Origin: Neocallimastix lanati (nom. inval.)
Taxonomy: Eukaryota; Neocallimastigomycota; Neocallimastigomycetes; Neocallimastigales; Neocallimastigaceae
Length of the DNA: 46,000 bases
Direction: 5' to 3'
Assembly: GCA_016946835.1 (NCBI GenBank)
Contig: JACVTC010000014.1
Span: forward strand, 170,001 to 216,000
The position numbers were made by a program, and so were the translations under genes. The notes under the pieces are model-generated. The model was not told the origin of the DNA and made no database searches. It saw only the letters and a program-made list of their open reading frames with translations. This document shows, piece after piece, positions 25,650-36,937 of this stretch (the first letter of the stretch is position 1; the number at the start of each line of letters is the position of its first letter).

Positions 25650-25931
25650 TTAGACAAGTCCAAAACCTTTAGCATTTTCAATAGCTGTTAAAAGTCTATT
25701 CTTTAATTATTCCTTTGTACTATATTCTGGTAAAAGAAGACGGCCGAAACATGTTAAAGCAGTTGGTAATCTATCAGTATCTGGTCCATTTCTTTGAATA
25801 ACAAAAGTTAAATTACCAAGACTTTTAAGTGGTACACGATCACTAGCTGTGACAAACATTAATAATTTCTTCTTTTGGTCATAAGTCATTGCATGAACAA
25901 TTTCCCAGAAGTTCTTTATAACAATATGATC
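25650..25931 (-). pseudogene. Truncated HECT-type E3 ubiquitin ligase C-terminus
   Basis: The minus strand encodes the last 90 or so residues of a HECT domain: NFWEIVHAMTYDQKKKLLMF, VTASDRVPLKSLG, LTFVIQRNGPDTDRLPTALT, then CFGRLLLPEYSTKE, followed by LKNRLLTAIENAKGFGLV and a TAA at 25652-25650. The catalytic Cys of the family's T-C-F motif is present. A TAA at 25709-25707 replaces a codon that is usually Lys in this family (KEKLK) and would remove the C-terminal tail that HECT enzymes need. Upstream, homology stops at about 25931, where LINE sequence begins in the opposite orientation. The rest of the gene is not in this window, so this is a broken remnant. The closest animal resemblance by eye is the UBE3A/TRIP12 type. 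Confidence 0.85.
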
Positions 25932-27135
25932 TTATGCTTTATCTCGAGATCTAAGCATTCCTCCTATTGCTAGTGTCTGCGCAGCCTTTACAGATTAAAT
26001 CATTTGCAAAATGGAGTAAATCAAACTGTATTATAAAGGATCTTATTAAATCTATTCCCAAAATGCATCATTATTCCTGGACTAAAGAATCTAGAACACT
26101 GTATAAAAAAATCAAAAAATATAAATGTGAAAAATATGACGATATTTTAGAACGTTACTGGAAATCAGTTGCCAAATTTCAAGGTATTAAAGGTCAAAAT
26201 TACGATTGTAATAAGTTCTCAAACAATAAAGCTATAATTATGCTTAGTTTAAAATATCCCCAATTCAACTTAGGGTTTTCGTGGATTATTCGTTTACGCT
26301 GTGGTTATAAATACAATACTACTATTGCTATTAGAATGGGTAGAGTTTCAGAAGATTGTCCCAAGTCTTGCCCCTGTTGTGGAGAAGATAAACAATCTTT
26401 TGAACATTGGATTTTTAAATGCGATGCTCTTGCATCTTTTAGATGGAATTCTTTAAATTTCATCGATGATCTCTATGTTTTATTCCTTAGGAAGATTAGA
26501 GCGTTTAATCCTCTTTCTTCCTATGACTCTATTTCTAATTTTGAAGATTATATCAATCATTATATATACTTGTTCCTTCTTGGTGGGACTATAGTTTTAA
26601 ATGAGCTACATTTCGATAGTGGGGAACAGAGACAATTAAATGAACTACTTTTCAAAGGTTCATCTGAGTCACCTGTTCCAAAAATTGTGGGCTTGGCGGA
26701 ATTCTTAACAAGTGCAATACCTATCATAAGTAGTTCGTTTGAGCTATTATTTGATAGGTATTGCAAAATACCAAACTTATCCAAGAGCGTCGACGTCGTA
26801 CTGATAAGGCATAATGATAATACAGGATCGTCATCTATTTCTACGAAGGAAGAATCTTGCCCTAGTAGTTCAATAAATGATGAATCCGGGGAGAGTTTAG
26901 TGGACACCACACTATCTATTTTAAAGATGTTACTTCTAGGTTTTATTTCTTTTTTATTTGTTAGGAAGGGAAAAATTCCCGCATAGTACAACTTGCCGAA
27001 ATACATAGTATTTTCGAGCTTTTTTATTTTTTTATTTTTTAATTTTTTTATTTTTAATTTCAAATGTACTTTTCACCTACATGTATTTTTTAAAATAAAA
27101 TTTAATAAAGTTTTGGAAGTGTATTCTCTTCCCTG

Positions 27136-27175
<40 letters not shown>
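25932..27175 (+). mobile_element. 5'-truncated LINE copy, family A, with intact 3' end
   Basis: Best-preserved LINE 3' end in the window. The open frame (to TAG at 26984-26986) covers the region after the reverse transcriptase domain: AKWSKSNCIIKDLIKSIPKM, a Cys/His motif CPKSCPCCGEDKQSFEHWIFKC (about 26360-26430) typical of the zinc-binding C-terminus of LINE proteins, then LGGTIVLNELHFD and a Ser-rich tail ending in a hydrophobic stretch LLLGFISFLFVRKGKIPA. A 3' UTR of about 150 nt with AATAAAG follows, ending in a poly(A) tail at 27139-27175. The 5' end is cut at a HECT gene remnant. It cannot move on its own because it lacks the endonuclease and reverse transcriptase. Confidence 0.88.
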
Positions 27176-27177
<2 letters not shown>

Positions 27178-28362
27178 CAATTCTATTTGTATTAAGGATA
27201 TTTAATAAAATCTGGAATGGGTCCTTTCCTAAAAAATGGAACTCAGCTTCTATTATATCTATCACTAAGAAAGGTGACCTATCAGATTGTAGTAACTATC
27301 GAGGTATTTCTCTCATTAACGTTGGACTGAAAATCATTTAAAAAATTATAACAGATAGAATATATACTTACACGCTTACACACAATTTCATTAAACCTGT
27401 TTTCATTGCTCCGAGTGCAAAAAAAATTAGGAAAATTATTAAAAAAGGTATATAAATGGGCTAATTTAAATGAAATGACTTTTGGTATTAAAAAATGTGC
27501 AGCTATGGTTATAAAACCAATGAACTTCTAATCTATAGTGACCCAACCTTCTATATAGAAATGAATGTTATTCTTAAAATTTCTAGTTATATTTATCTAG
27601 GTATTCCTTTTTCAGATGATCTCTTATTTGAACACATTATATCTCACATGCATTTTAAAGTTAGAAAATCCCTTCTTTCATTTACACGTTTCTTTTCAAA
27701 TAAACTTTTCCTATTGTATACAAAAAAAAAAAAATAAAGTTCTCCAATCCTTTGTTATTAGTAAGATTATTTATTATTCTTCTCTTCTTGGTTCAAACAA
27801 ATCTAGAGTGGCTAGAATTCAAACATTAATTAATACTGGTCTATTTTGGTATATCGGTTCCTTCTCTAAAAATGGTAAAACAAATTCAGAATACAACGAC
27901 TATATTAGACATAATTCTACTATGAGTACTTATGCTTTATTTCGAGATCTAAGCATCCCTCCTACTGTTGGTATCTGCGCAGCCTTACAGATTAAATTGT
28001 TTGCAAAATGGAGTAAATCAATTTGTATTATAAAGGATCATCATCTATTTCCACGAAGGGTGAATCTCGCCTTAGTAGTTCAATTAATGATGAATCCGGG
28101 TTTAGTAGACACCACACTATCTATTTTAAAGATTTTACTTCTAGGTTTTATTATTTTTTTTATTTGTTTGGAAGGGAAAATTCCCGCATAGTACAACTTG
28201 CCGAATATACTAGTATTTTTGAGTTTTTTATTTTTTATTTTTAACTTTTATTTTTATTTTTAATTTATAATGTACTTTTCACCTACATGTATTTATTCTA
28301 ATAAGATTAATAAATTTATGGAAGTGTATTCTCTTCCTTGTCTAAAAAAAAAAAAAAAAAAA
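27176..28362 (+). mobile_element. LINE copy with internal deletions, family A
   Basis: Begins directly at the poly(A) end of the previous copy. It shows the reverse transcriptase start (NGSFPKKWNSASIISITKKG, then DLSDCSNYRGISLINVGLKI and a stop) and a jump to the thumb-like region (KWANLNEMTFGIKKC). It continues with SYIYLGIPFSDDLLFEHII, SHMHFKVRKSLLSFTRF and LQSFVISKIIYYSSLLGSNKS, then RDLSIPPTVGICAALQIKLF. A second jump lands near the Ser-rich tail (SSISTKGESRLSSSINDESG) and KGKIPA. The 3' UTR matches family A and ends in a poly(A) run at 28344-28362. Frameshifts and stops are frequent. Confidence 0.85.
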
Positions 28363-28494
28363 TGTATTCAAGAATTCTGTAATAGTTCATTTCTGAATTC
28401 TATCTTTAATTTCTATCCATTTCTCAATTATTATAGAACAATTAAAACGTACAATGAAGTAGATGAGGAAATTCAATCAAGATTTCCTAAAGAT

Positions 28495-28532
<38 letters not shown>

Positions 28533-29492
28533 CAGAATTTCATTGCTCTGCTTTCTGGGAATGTTTCTTAAAAATGACGCTCAAAGTGGTTGGTTTACTA
28601 AAGAAAATTTCTAAACCTTCTTATTCTCCTTCCCAATCTGTGTACATTAAAGATAAAGTAGATAATGTTCAAATATCTTAAGAAGATCAAATCAACCGCT
28701 TTGCATACGACTATGAAGTACTTACTTCTGATATAAAAAACACTGTTAATAAAAATTATTGGAAAGCAATACAAAACAATTCTTCTTCTTCTCAGGAATC
28801 ATGAGACATTAATCAACCAGTTTCAATGTCAGAAATTTACATACTGTTCTTTCAATGAAAAATAACAAAGCATCTAATCCTATCACTAAAATTTTCATAA
28901 ATTTTCTTGAATTTTTCTTTGGATTGAAAGAATTAAATGCGGATTCAAATTTAATATGAAACTTCATGTTTAAAAACAAACTGATAACAGAATATTATCC
29001 AATATGTTATCCTTGTTGTTTAAGTAACAACGTATCTAGTTTAACACTGGATATTTTTATGACCTAAGTATGAAGAAATTATCAACAATTCAATCAATTG
29101 TTGATGAAAATTTTATTAATTTTTCTCTGATTGTTCATGAGAAATCATTGAACATTCCTGATGATAAAGAGGAAGATTTTGATAATAATATTAATTTTTT
29201 GTATTTTATCTCCTTCTTGACGGGTATTTAGTATATGAAATTCTAAAGATTAATGTATATCATTAGAGCTACCGTTGTCAGGAGGGTCGATGTTGAAACC
29301 ATAAGTCAAAGAAGAAACTATGATTCGGATTTGAGTGATAATTTTTATCCATATGGAGTTATCATCATTGAATTAGAAGAGTTAGAGGTCATTTCGTTCT
29401 CGAAATTCATAGAGTAGTTTTTTTAATATTAATATAAAATATTTCATGCATTTTTTAATATATTTAATTTAATATTAAAAAAAAAAAAAAAA
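28363..29492 (+). mobile_element. Degenerate LINE fragment ending in a second 3'-end type
   Basis: Third piece of the series, starting right after the poly(A) of the second. It carries the linker before the reverse transcriptase (LKNDAQSGWF, KKISKPSYSPSQSVYIKDK, then INRFAYDYEVLTSDIKNTVNKNYWKAI), interrupted by a T-rich insertion at 28499-28532. After several stops it ends with SLNIPDDKEEDFDNNINF and TISQRRNYDSDLSDNFYPYG, IIIELEELEVISF. This C-terminus and the 3' UTR resemble the end of the copy at 14945-16945 and not family A, so at least two LINE subfamilies are present. An A run at 29477-29492 marks the probable tail. Confidence 0.75.
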
Positions 29493-30574
<1,082 letters not shown>

Positions 30575-30877
30575 CGTTAGTGTTTCAACAAAATTCAATC
30601 ATAATATAAAAAATATTTTATAATTTTTAGTACCATTTTATTGTTTATATAGAAATATGAATGTGATTTATATAATATATGAATATTTTATTATGATTTT
30701 AAAATTTTATTCAAAATATATATTACAATGAATTACAATGCATTTTATGTTTTGAATTATCTATATAAAATTATAATTTATATAGAATTCTATTTTTATA
30801 ACGATAAAATTGTGGCTTATACATTATTTATATTATAGTATGTTTCAATTCATTTGAAGCTTATTTTTCATACATTT

Positions 30878-30956
30878 CACATATTCTAACATTCCCCCTT
30901 AAACCAATTTATTCATTATTGAATAATGAATAAATTGGTTTACCAGTGAATATGTG
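30878..30956. repeat. Long palindrome at the polypurine tract
   Basis: A perfect 20-bp inverted repeat with a single central base (30901-30920 and 30922-30941). It is nested in outer arms CACATATTC (30878-30886) and GAATATGTG (30948-30956). The polypurine tract and LTR border sit inside the outer arms. Confidence 0.9.
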
Positions 30957-31819
30957 TTTATAAAATTATCCTATTTTATAATATTAACTTGATATTATTA
31001 AACTGTTATATATATTTCTATTCTAAATTAACCTTTAATTTTACATGAATAAAATATTTTTACGTAATATTAATTTTTTAATTCAATTTAAATATTGCTA
31101 AAATAATTTCTTAAATATATTTATAATCTAATAATTTCCCCCTAAAACTAAGTATTTAATATTATTACACCATTAATATTAGATGTATCTAAAACATCTC
31201 TTATAACATATGGTTTATATATTATGGAAACCTTTCTCTTGAAGGGTGATATTATACCATTTCAATTTGTGTGAATACCTCTTATATATTGGGTTTTACA
31301 TCACCTTCAATTATAAAATCGCTTTCTAGATTAGCGTTAACTTTTATATATTTTCGCATTGTAGTTTTAGCGATAACTATTAAAATAAATTGTTAATTAT
31401 ATATTGGTGCACTTGATAAATCATAATCTTGAGGTATTAAAATTGATTGTATTTATAATTAATTATATTATTCTAGTCATTTAAACTTAATTAATAAATA
31501 ATATAAATTGTTTCATAATTGATTAAAATTCAATCTTTCATTTAATTTTTTCTTGAGTGCTAATTTTTGTTAATTTTCACTATTAGGCTATTTTATTCAT
31601 TTCCGAGATAATATTATTTTTAAATAATTAGCTCAAAGAATCAGATAAGTGACTTTTTTCTAATACTTTATAATTTTTATTTTATTTCGCCTACTTCCCC
31701 CTTAAATCCAAATTTCAAAAAGGATTTTATATATTTGGATTTTCTCATCATTATAGTATTAATTATAGAAGTTTAATAACTTTAAAATATTTTTCAATCA
31801 ATAAGTATAGTTTGTAGAT

Positions 31820-31862
31820 GACTCTTAAAAAGATTCTTTTTCTATGAATCTTTTTAAGAGTC
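31820..31862. repeat. 17-bp inverted repeat hairpin
   Basis: GACTCTTAAAAAGATTC (31820-31836) is the perfect reverse complement of 31846-31862, with a 9-nt loop. It lies inside the LTR remnant. Confidence 0.9.
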
Positions 31863-32038
31863 AGGAATTTATGGTTTATAATTATGTCAATTTTATTAAT
31901 ATATTTTATGATTAAGAGTTACTAGCACTTTATTATTCTAAATTAAATGCTTATATTAAAACATTGTGGCTTATACATAATTTATATTACAATATGTTTC
32001 AATACATTTGAAGCTTATTTTTCATACATTTCACATAT

Positions 32039-32040
<2 letters not shown>

Positions 32041-32083
<43 letters not shown>

Positions 32084-32502
32084 TATAATTAAATAATTTT
32101 ATATAATATTTGGTAAATCTGTTCAATTTTATTGTTAGTGTTATATCTTGTACCTAATTATTGCTATTAAAGTTGCATAATTAATTTCAATATTGTTATA
32201 CTATAGCTTTTAATTATTATCATCTTTTTTCATTTTATTTTAATTTTTTTTTTGTTTTTTTGAAATATATTTTATTATAATATGTGTAATTATTATTATT
32301 ATTATTTATAATTAATGATATATTTAATTTTTTTAATATTATTTTTATTTATTATTATATTTATTATTATTTATTATTTCATCTTCATTATTATTTATTA
32401 TTCCATTATTATTTATTATTTATTTATTATTTATTTTTTATTTTTAATTATTTATTATTGCTTTTATTTTATTTTTTTATTTTTTTTTTTTTTTTTTCAT
32501 TA
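32041..32502. other. AT-rich spacer with (AAT)n start
   Basis: Begins with an (AAT)n run at the end of the LTR element, then AT-rich and T-rich sequence with TTATTA repeats. The open frame at 32315-32503 is a simple-sequence artefact. Confidence 0.6.
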
Positions 32503-32605
32503 ATAATTTTTTTTTAATATTTTAAATTACAAAAATGTTTATTTATTACAAAAAATTAAATTTCTTTATACATTTTTGTAATTTAAAATATTAAAAAAAA
32601 ATTAT
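32503..32605. repeat. Large inverted repeat, 35-bp arms
   Basis: 32503-32537 is the reverse complement of 32571-32605, perfect across 35 bp with a 33-nt loop. The arms contain TTAATATTTTAAATTACAAA. It could be a small foldback (MITE-like) element. No flanking target duplication is obvious. Confidence 0.85.
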
Positions 32606-32763
32606 AACAATAATATCTTTTCTCACGTAGTATTTATTTATAGAATTTTTTAATTATTTTGAAATAATTAATTATTAATACATAGAGAATAATCATTTAA
32701 AAAACCACATATATAAAATTTCATTCCTTAAATTCAAAGATAATTAAGATTTTTTTTTTTTTT

Positions 32764-32922
32764 AAAAAAAAAAATAATAAAAAAAACTTCAATGTTTAAA
32801 AAAAAAAAATAATAAAAAAAACTTCAATGTTTAAAAAAAAAAAAAATAATAAAAAAAACTTCAATGTTTAAAAAAAAAAAAAATAATAAAAAAAACTTCA
32901 ATGTTTAAAAAAAAAAAAAAAA
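32764..32922. repeat. Four tandem 35-37 bp repeats
   Basis: Four units of the form A(n)TAATAAAAAAAACTTCAATGTTT, with CTTCAATG starting at 32787, 32822, 32859 and 32896. They differ only in A-run length. Confidence 0.95.
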
Positions 32923-34201
32923 AGATTAATAATTCTATAATTTTTATTTAAATGTATTTTTACTTTATTATAATTAATATATCTAATAAAAAAATAATAA
33001 AATAGTAGTAAAATTATTAAATTTCACAATAAACATTTAGATATTATATAGTCACTGTTAATTTATATACTGAATGCTTATATATAAATTTAACAATAAA
33101 AATAATATCTCATACAGAGTTTGAATATTGTACCTAAGATATAAATTAAAGATATAAATTAATATTTTAATTTACTTTTTTTTTCTTCATATAATTACAT
33201 ATATATAGTCTTTCAATTATAATATTTAATGGATTTTTTTAATGTTAATAATTTTTTTTATTGTTTTGTGAATATATATCATAAAGCTAATCACTAATTT
33301 TATGATTATAAAAAATTTTTTAATGTAATTTATTATTTTATATTTTGTGATATTTTAAATATCTTGTAAATTTGATTTTTATTTTCAAAAATTAATAATC
33401 TTTATATATTAATTTTGTATAATTATATTGCTAAAATTTAATGATTTTTATAAATATAAATTATAAAAAAATAACATTAATGTATTGTGATATTAAAATT
33501 TTAATTTAAAATTGTCAAATAGTATTTTAAATTTTGAATTTTTCTAGAATAATAATTTAAAATCTATTAAAAAAAAAATATAATTAATTTTAATTAAAAT
33601 AATAAATTGAAATGAGATTTTTATAAATTTTGATAAAAATTTTTATATAAAATTTTAATATTTGAAATTTTCTAGAATATTAATTGAAAAACTACTACTA
33701 AAAAAAATTATTTTAATTAATAATTTTTTTTACAGAATGTAAAATTAAGATAAAAAAATATATAAATAAATAAAACATAATATTCTATATATATAAATAA
33801 TAACACCAATTTTTAATCTATTAATTTTTTTTTTTGCTCTATTAATGAATTTTTTATCAATAACTATAATATTTATAATAATAATTATAGTAATTTATTA
33901 CAATTTTTTATATAAAAATATTTTAAATACTAATTTTTAAATAAATAAATAATAAAAAAAAAAAGAAAAAGAAAAAGAAAAAACTTTAAAATAAAATAAA
34001 AAAAAACAGTGAGTTTCTATTTTAATATTCTGAAAAAAAAATATATATATATCACAAAGTTTTAAAAGAAATCTATATTATTAAATGATTTAAATTTATA
34101 ATTAATAATTAAAATTAAAATTAAAATTATTTGGATAAATTGTTATTATTAAACTTTTTATAACAATTATAATGAGAATAATTTTATTTTTTAAAAATAA
34201 C

Positions 34202-34232
<31 letters not shown>

Positions 34233-34926
34233 GTATATTTGACTTTCTAAAATTTTAATATTAGTTAAGTAAAATATTACATTTAAATAATTAATATTAA
34301 AATTACATAAAACTTTAGAAATAATATTTATTTTTAAGTATAAATTAAATTATATATTATAATACATTAAATTAATTAGAATATTTATAATTATAATATG
34401 ATTAAGAAAAAAAAAAAAAAACTTATTTAATTCATATGATTAGTAATTTTAGTAACCAAATTTCTAAATTAAATGTTTATAATAAATATCATTAATATCC
34501 ATTATAAAAAAAGTGTAAAAGTATTATAAATACATAATACAATTCAATATATATAATCAAAATATATTTTAATTTTGTTATTATAATTATACAATTATAA
34601 TAAACTTTAAAATTGGAAAGAATATTATAAACATATTGATGTATTAATAATATTATATACAATTTCATTACATTTTAAAAATTATAAGATAATATTGTAT
34701 AAATATCTATTATTCTTCTTATATTTTTTTTTTTCATTTTTATTTTTTTTTTTTAAAAAAAAGTAATATAAAAAATTATCTTTTGACTATTGAAATTAAT
34801 AAAAACAAGATACAATAAAAATTATATTAATTTATACTTAATAATTATTGCTTCTTCATTTATATTGTATAAATTTTATATAAAATCAAACATAAAATTT
34901 ACTAAATTATTATAGAATATTTCAAA
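32923..34926. other. AT-rich spacer, no gene seen
   Basis: About 2 kb of AT-rich sequence with A and T runs. The last 100 nt before 34927 probably contain the leader of the small ORF. Nothing else was recognised. Confidence 0.55.
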
Positions 34927-35412
34927 ATGAAGACTAAAAGTTCATCAACTAAGAGTAGAGCATCTACAAACAAAGTTGCAAAGGTTCCAACTCGTGTTTC
35001 TTCAAGGATTGCTGCTAAAAATATGGCACTCAAAATGGAAAAGAATACCCGTCAAGAAAATATAGAAATTGGTAAAAAAACTACTAGAACAAGATCCCCA
35101 AAATCACCAACTAAAAATTCAAAGAAAAATCTTGAAAAAGTTATAAATGAAATGAAAAAAGAAGAAGAAATAAAAAATAGAGTATATGAGTTAAACGAAA
35201 GTCTTCGTGATAATCCACGTACTAGCAGAAATAATCAGAATACTTTTATATGTAATAAAGAAGAGGTTGATTCATATAAATGTCAAATGCGCTTTGAAGA
35301 TATAAATATTGATTTATATCCATCAGCAGTTCGTGCAATTGAAAATAGTGATAATGATTTAGCAATTCGTGCGCTTCATAATGTGGAAAAAATACACAAT
35401 TGTAGATTTTAA
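34927..35412 (+). CDS. Small basic orphan protein
   Basis: An intact 161-codon single-exon frame, clearly higher in GC than the flanks, with ATG preceded by TTTCAAA. The N-terminal half is Lys/Arg/Ser/Thr-rich and probably disordered (SSTKSRASTNKVAKVPTRVS, SRIAAKNMA), with two S/T-P-K-type motifs (RSPKSPTK) like those in chromatin-associated proteins. The middle is charged and probably helical (KNLEKVINEMKKEEEIKNRVYELNE). The C-terminal 40 residues look folded (YKCQMRFEDINIDLYPSAVRAIENSDNDLAIRALHNVEKIHN). I do not recognise the family. A nuclear or DNA-binding role is a guess from composition only. Confidence 0.7.
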   Translation: MKTKSSSTKSRASTNKVAKVPTRVSSRIAAKNMALKMEKNTRQENIEIGKKTTRTRSPKSPTKNSKKNLEKVINEMKKEEEIKNRVYELNESLRDNPRTSRNNQNTFICNKEEVDSYKCQMRFEDINIDLYPSAVRAIENSDNDLAIRALHNVEKIHNCRF

Positions 35413-36216
35413 TAAAATCAAAATAGAATCAAAAAAATATAAATAAGATATGGTTATATATAAATATTCATTTCTACATATAATATTATTAATATATAAG
35501 TAAATAATATTTATATTATCATATATCAATTCCATACTCAAGTTCCTCTTCCTAAAATATTTTTTATCACATATTAAAAAAAAAAAAAAAAAGAACAGGA
35601 AATATTTTGGAGTATTTCTTGTCACTAATAGATAATAACTTGAAAAGGAACATACATCATATTAATTAAATAAGAAAAGAGAAAATTTTAAAAAATATGA
35701 AAATTTTATAATTTTTATATAAAAAATTATGTAAATAATTATTATAATCTTTAATAATAATTAATTTCTATTAAAATTTAAAAATAAAAAAAAATAAAAA
35801 ATTTAAATTATAAAATAATATTAATATTATTTAAAAAATGATTATTTATAGTACGTAAAATATTAAGGAATTATTATATGATTTTTATTTTTTTTTTTTT
35901 TTTTTATTATGTAAAGCATTCTAAATTTTTAAAAAAAAGTAATATTCCAATTAATTTAATTTTATTAAAATAATTATTTATTTAGTTTTTTTTTTTTTTT
36001 TTATTTTTATTTTATTTTATTTTTAAAATGAAACAAATTATATAAATAATTTTTAATAACAAATTTCTATTTCTTTTTTTTTTTTTTTCTTTTTTTTAAT
36101 ATATATTTATTTATAAAAAAATATATTCTAAATTTATATATAGTTACATTATACTTATGAAATACTTTATATATATTATTTAATTATTAGCAGATTATAT
36201 GATTATATTTTTATTT
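35413..36216. other. AT-rich spacer, no gene seen
   Basis: 3' flanks of two convergent genes. It contains T runs at 35888-35905, 35985-36002 and 36073-36090. No coding signal was seen. Confidence 0.6.
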
Positions 36217-36865
36217 TTATAATAAATGCATTCCAATTTTATAAGTTAATATTGATAATGATATTTGAACTATTATTTCAAATGGTCCCACAACAAAAAT
36301 TGGATCACTTATTTGAGTAATTTTTACCATGACCGGATTAATTGAAGAAATTAATGACATAAGAATAGATGATACAACGAAACTAAAAATATATATATAT
36401 ATTTTTTTTATAATATAAATATTAATATAATATATTTGATTTTTCATTATTATTATTGTTAAAATTAGAAAAAAAATTTAATTTTAATAATTAATAGTAT
36501 ATAGTCTTAATAAGAATACATGTATGTATATATATATTTTTAAATAAATATATACCTGGAAAATGTTAAAAGTGAATAAATAATTTGTTGATCTGAATAA
36601 AAATAACCCATTAAAGAAAAAATTAATCCCCAGATTAATCCTTGACAAGTAGCTATATATAGTGTTTTCTTAATTTCTTCATAATATTTATCTTTACTTT
36701 TAGTGAATCTTTTAATAGTAGGAATATTGAGGAATTTATTATATATATTATAGCATTTATTTGTATTTCTCCTAAAGAAATTTTTCAATGAATGAGAATT
36801 AGTTTCATCATCATTAGATTGATTAGAGTATAAATTTTGATTGCTTGTACGTTGATTTCCATTAC

Positions 36866-36937
<72 letters not shown>

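Larger units (their letters stand above)
30575..32040 (-). mobile_element. Decayed copia-like LTR retrotransposon remnant
   Basis: On the minus strand a polypurine tract AAGGGGGAA (30892-30900) abuts TGTTAGAATATGTG, a typical LTR start. The LTR runs to about 30575, where it ends in ACACTAACG, an imperfect inverted match to the start; the length is about 317 bp. A direct repeat of about 77 bp of the LTR beginning (30809-30885) recurs at 31963-32038, directly beside an (AAT)n tract. It marks the other end of the element. The roughly 1.1 kb between shows no recognisable gag, integrase or reverse transcriptase frame. Two more purine-tract motifs (TTCCCCCT at 31133 and 31695 on the plus strand) occur inside. 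This is a deleted or non-autonomous element. Confidence 0.62.

Noticed and set aside
26560-27063. Minus-strand 167-codon frame over the LINE
   Set aside because: Antisense shadow of the LINE C-terminal frame. The plus strand carries the zinc-knuckle-like motif and the poly(A) tail, fixing the orientation.
32764-32922. Four tandem units as a CRISPR array
   Set aside because: Units are contiguous with no unique spacers, and the host is a eukaryote.
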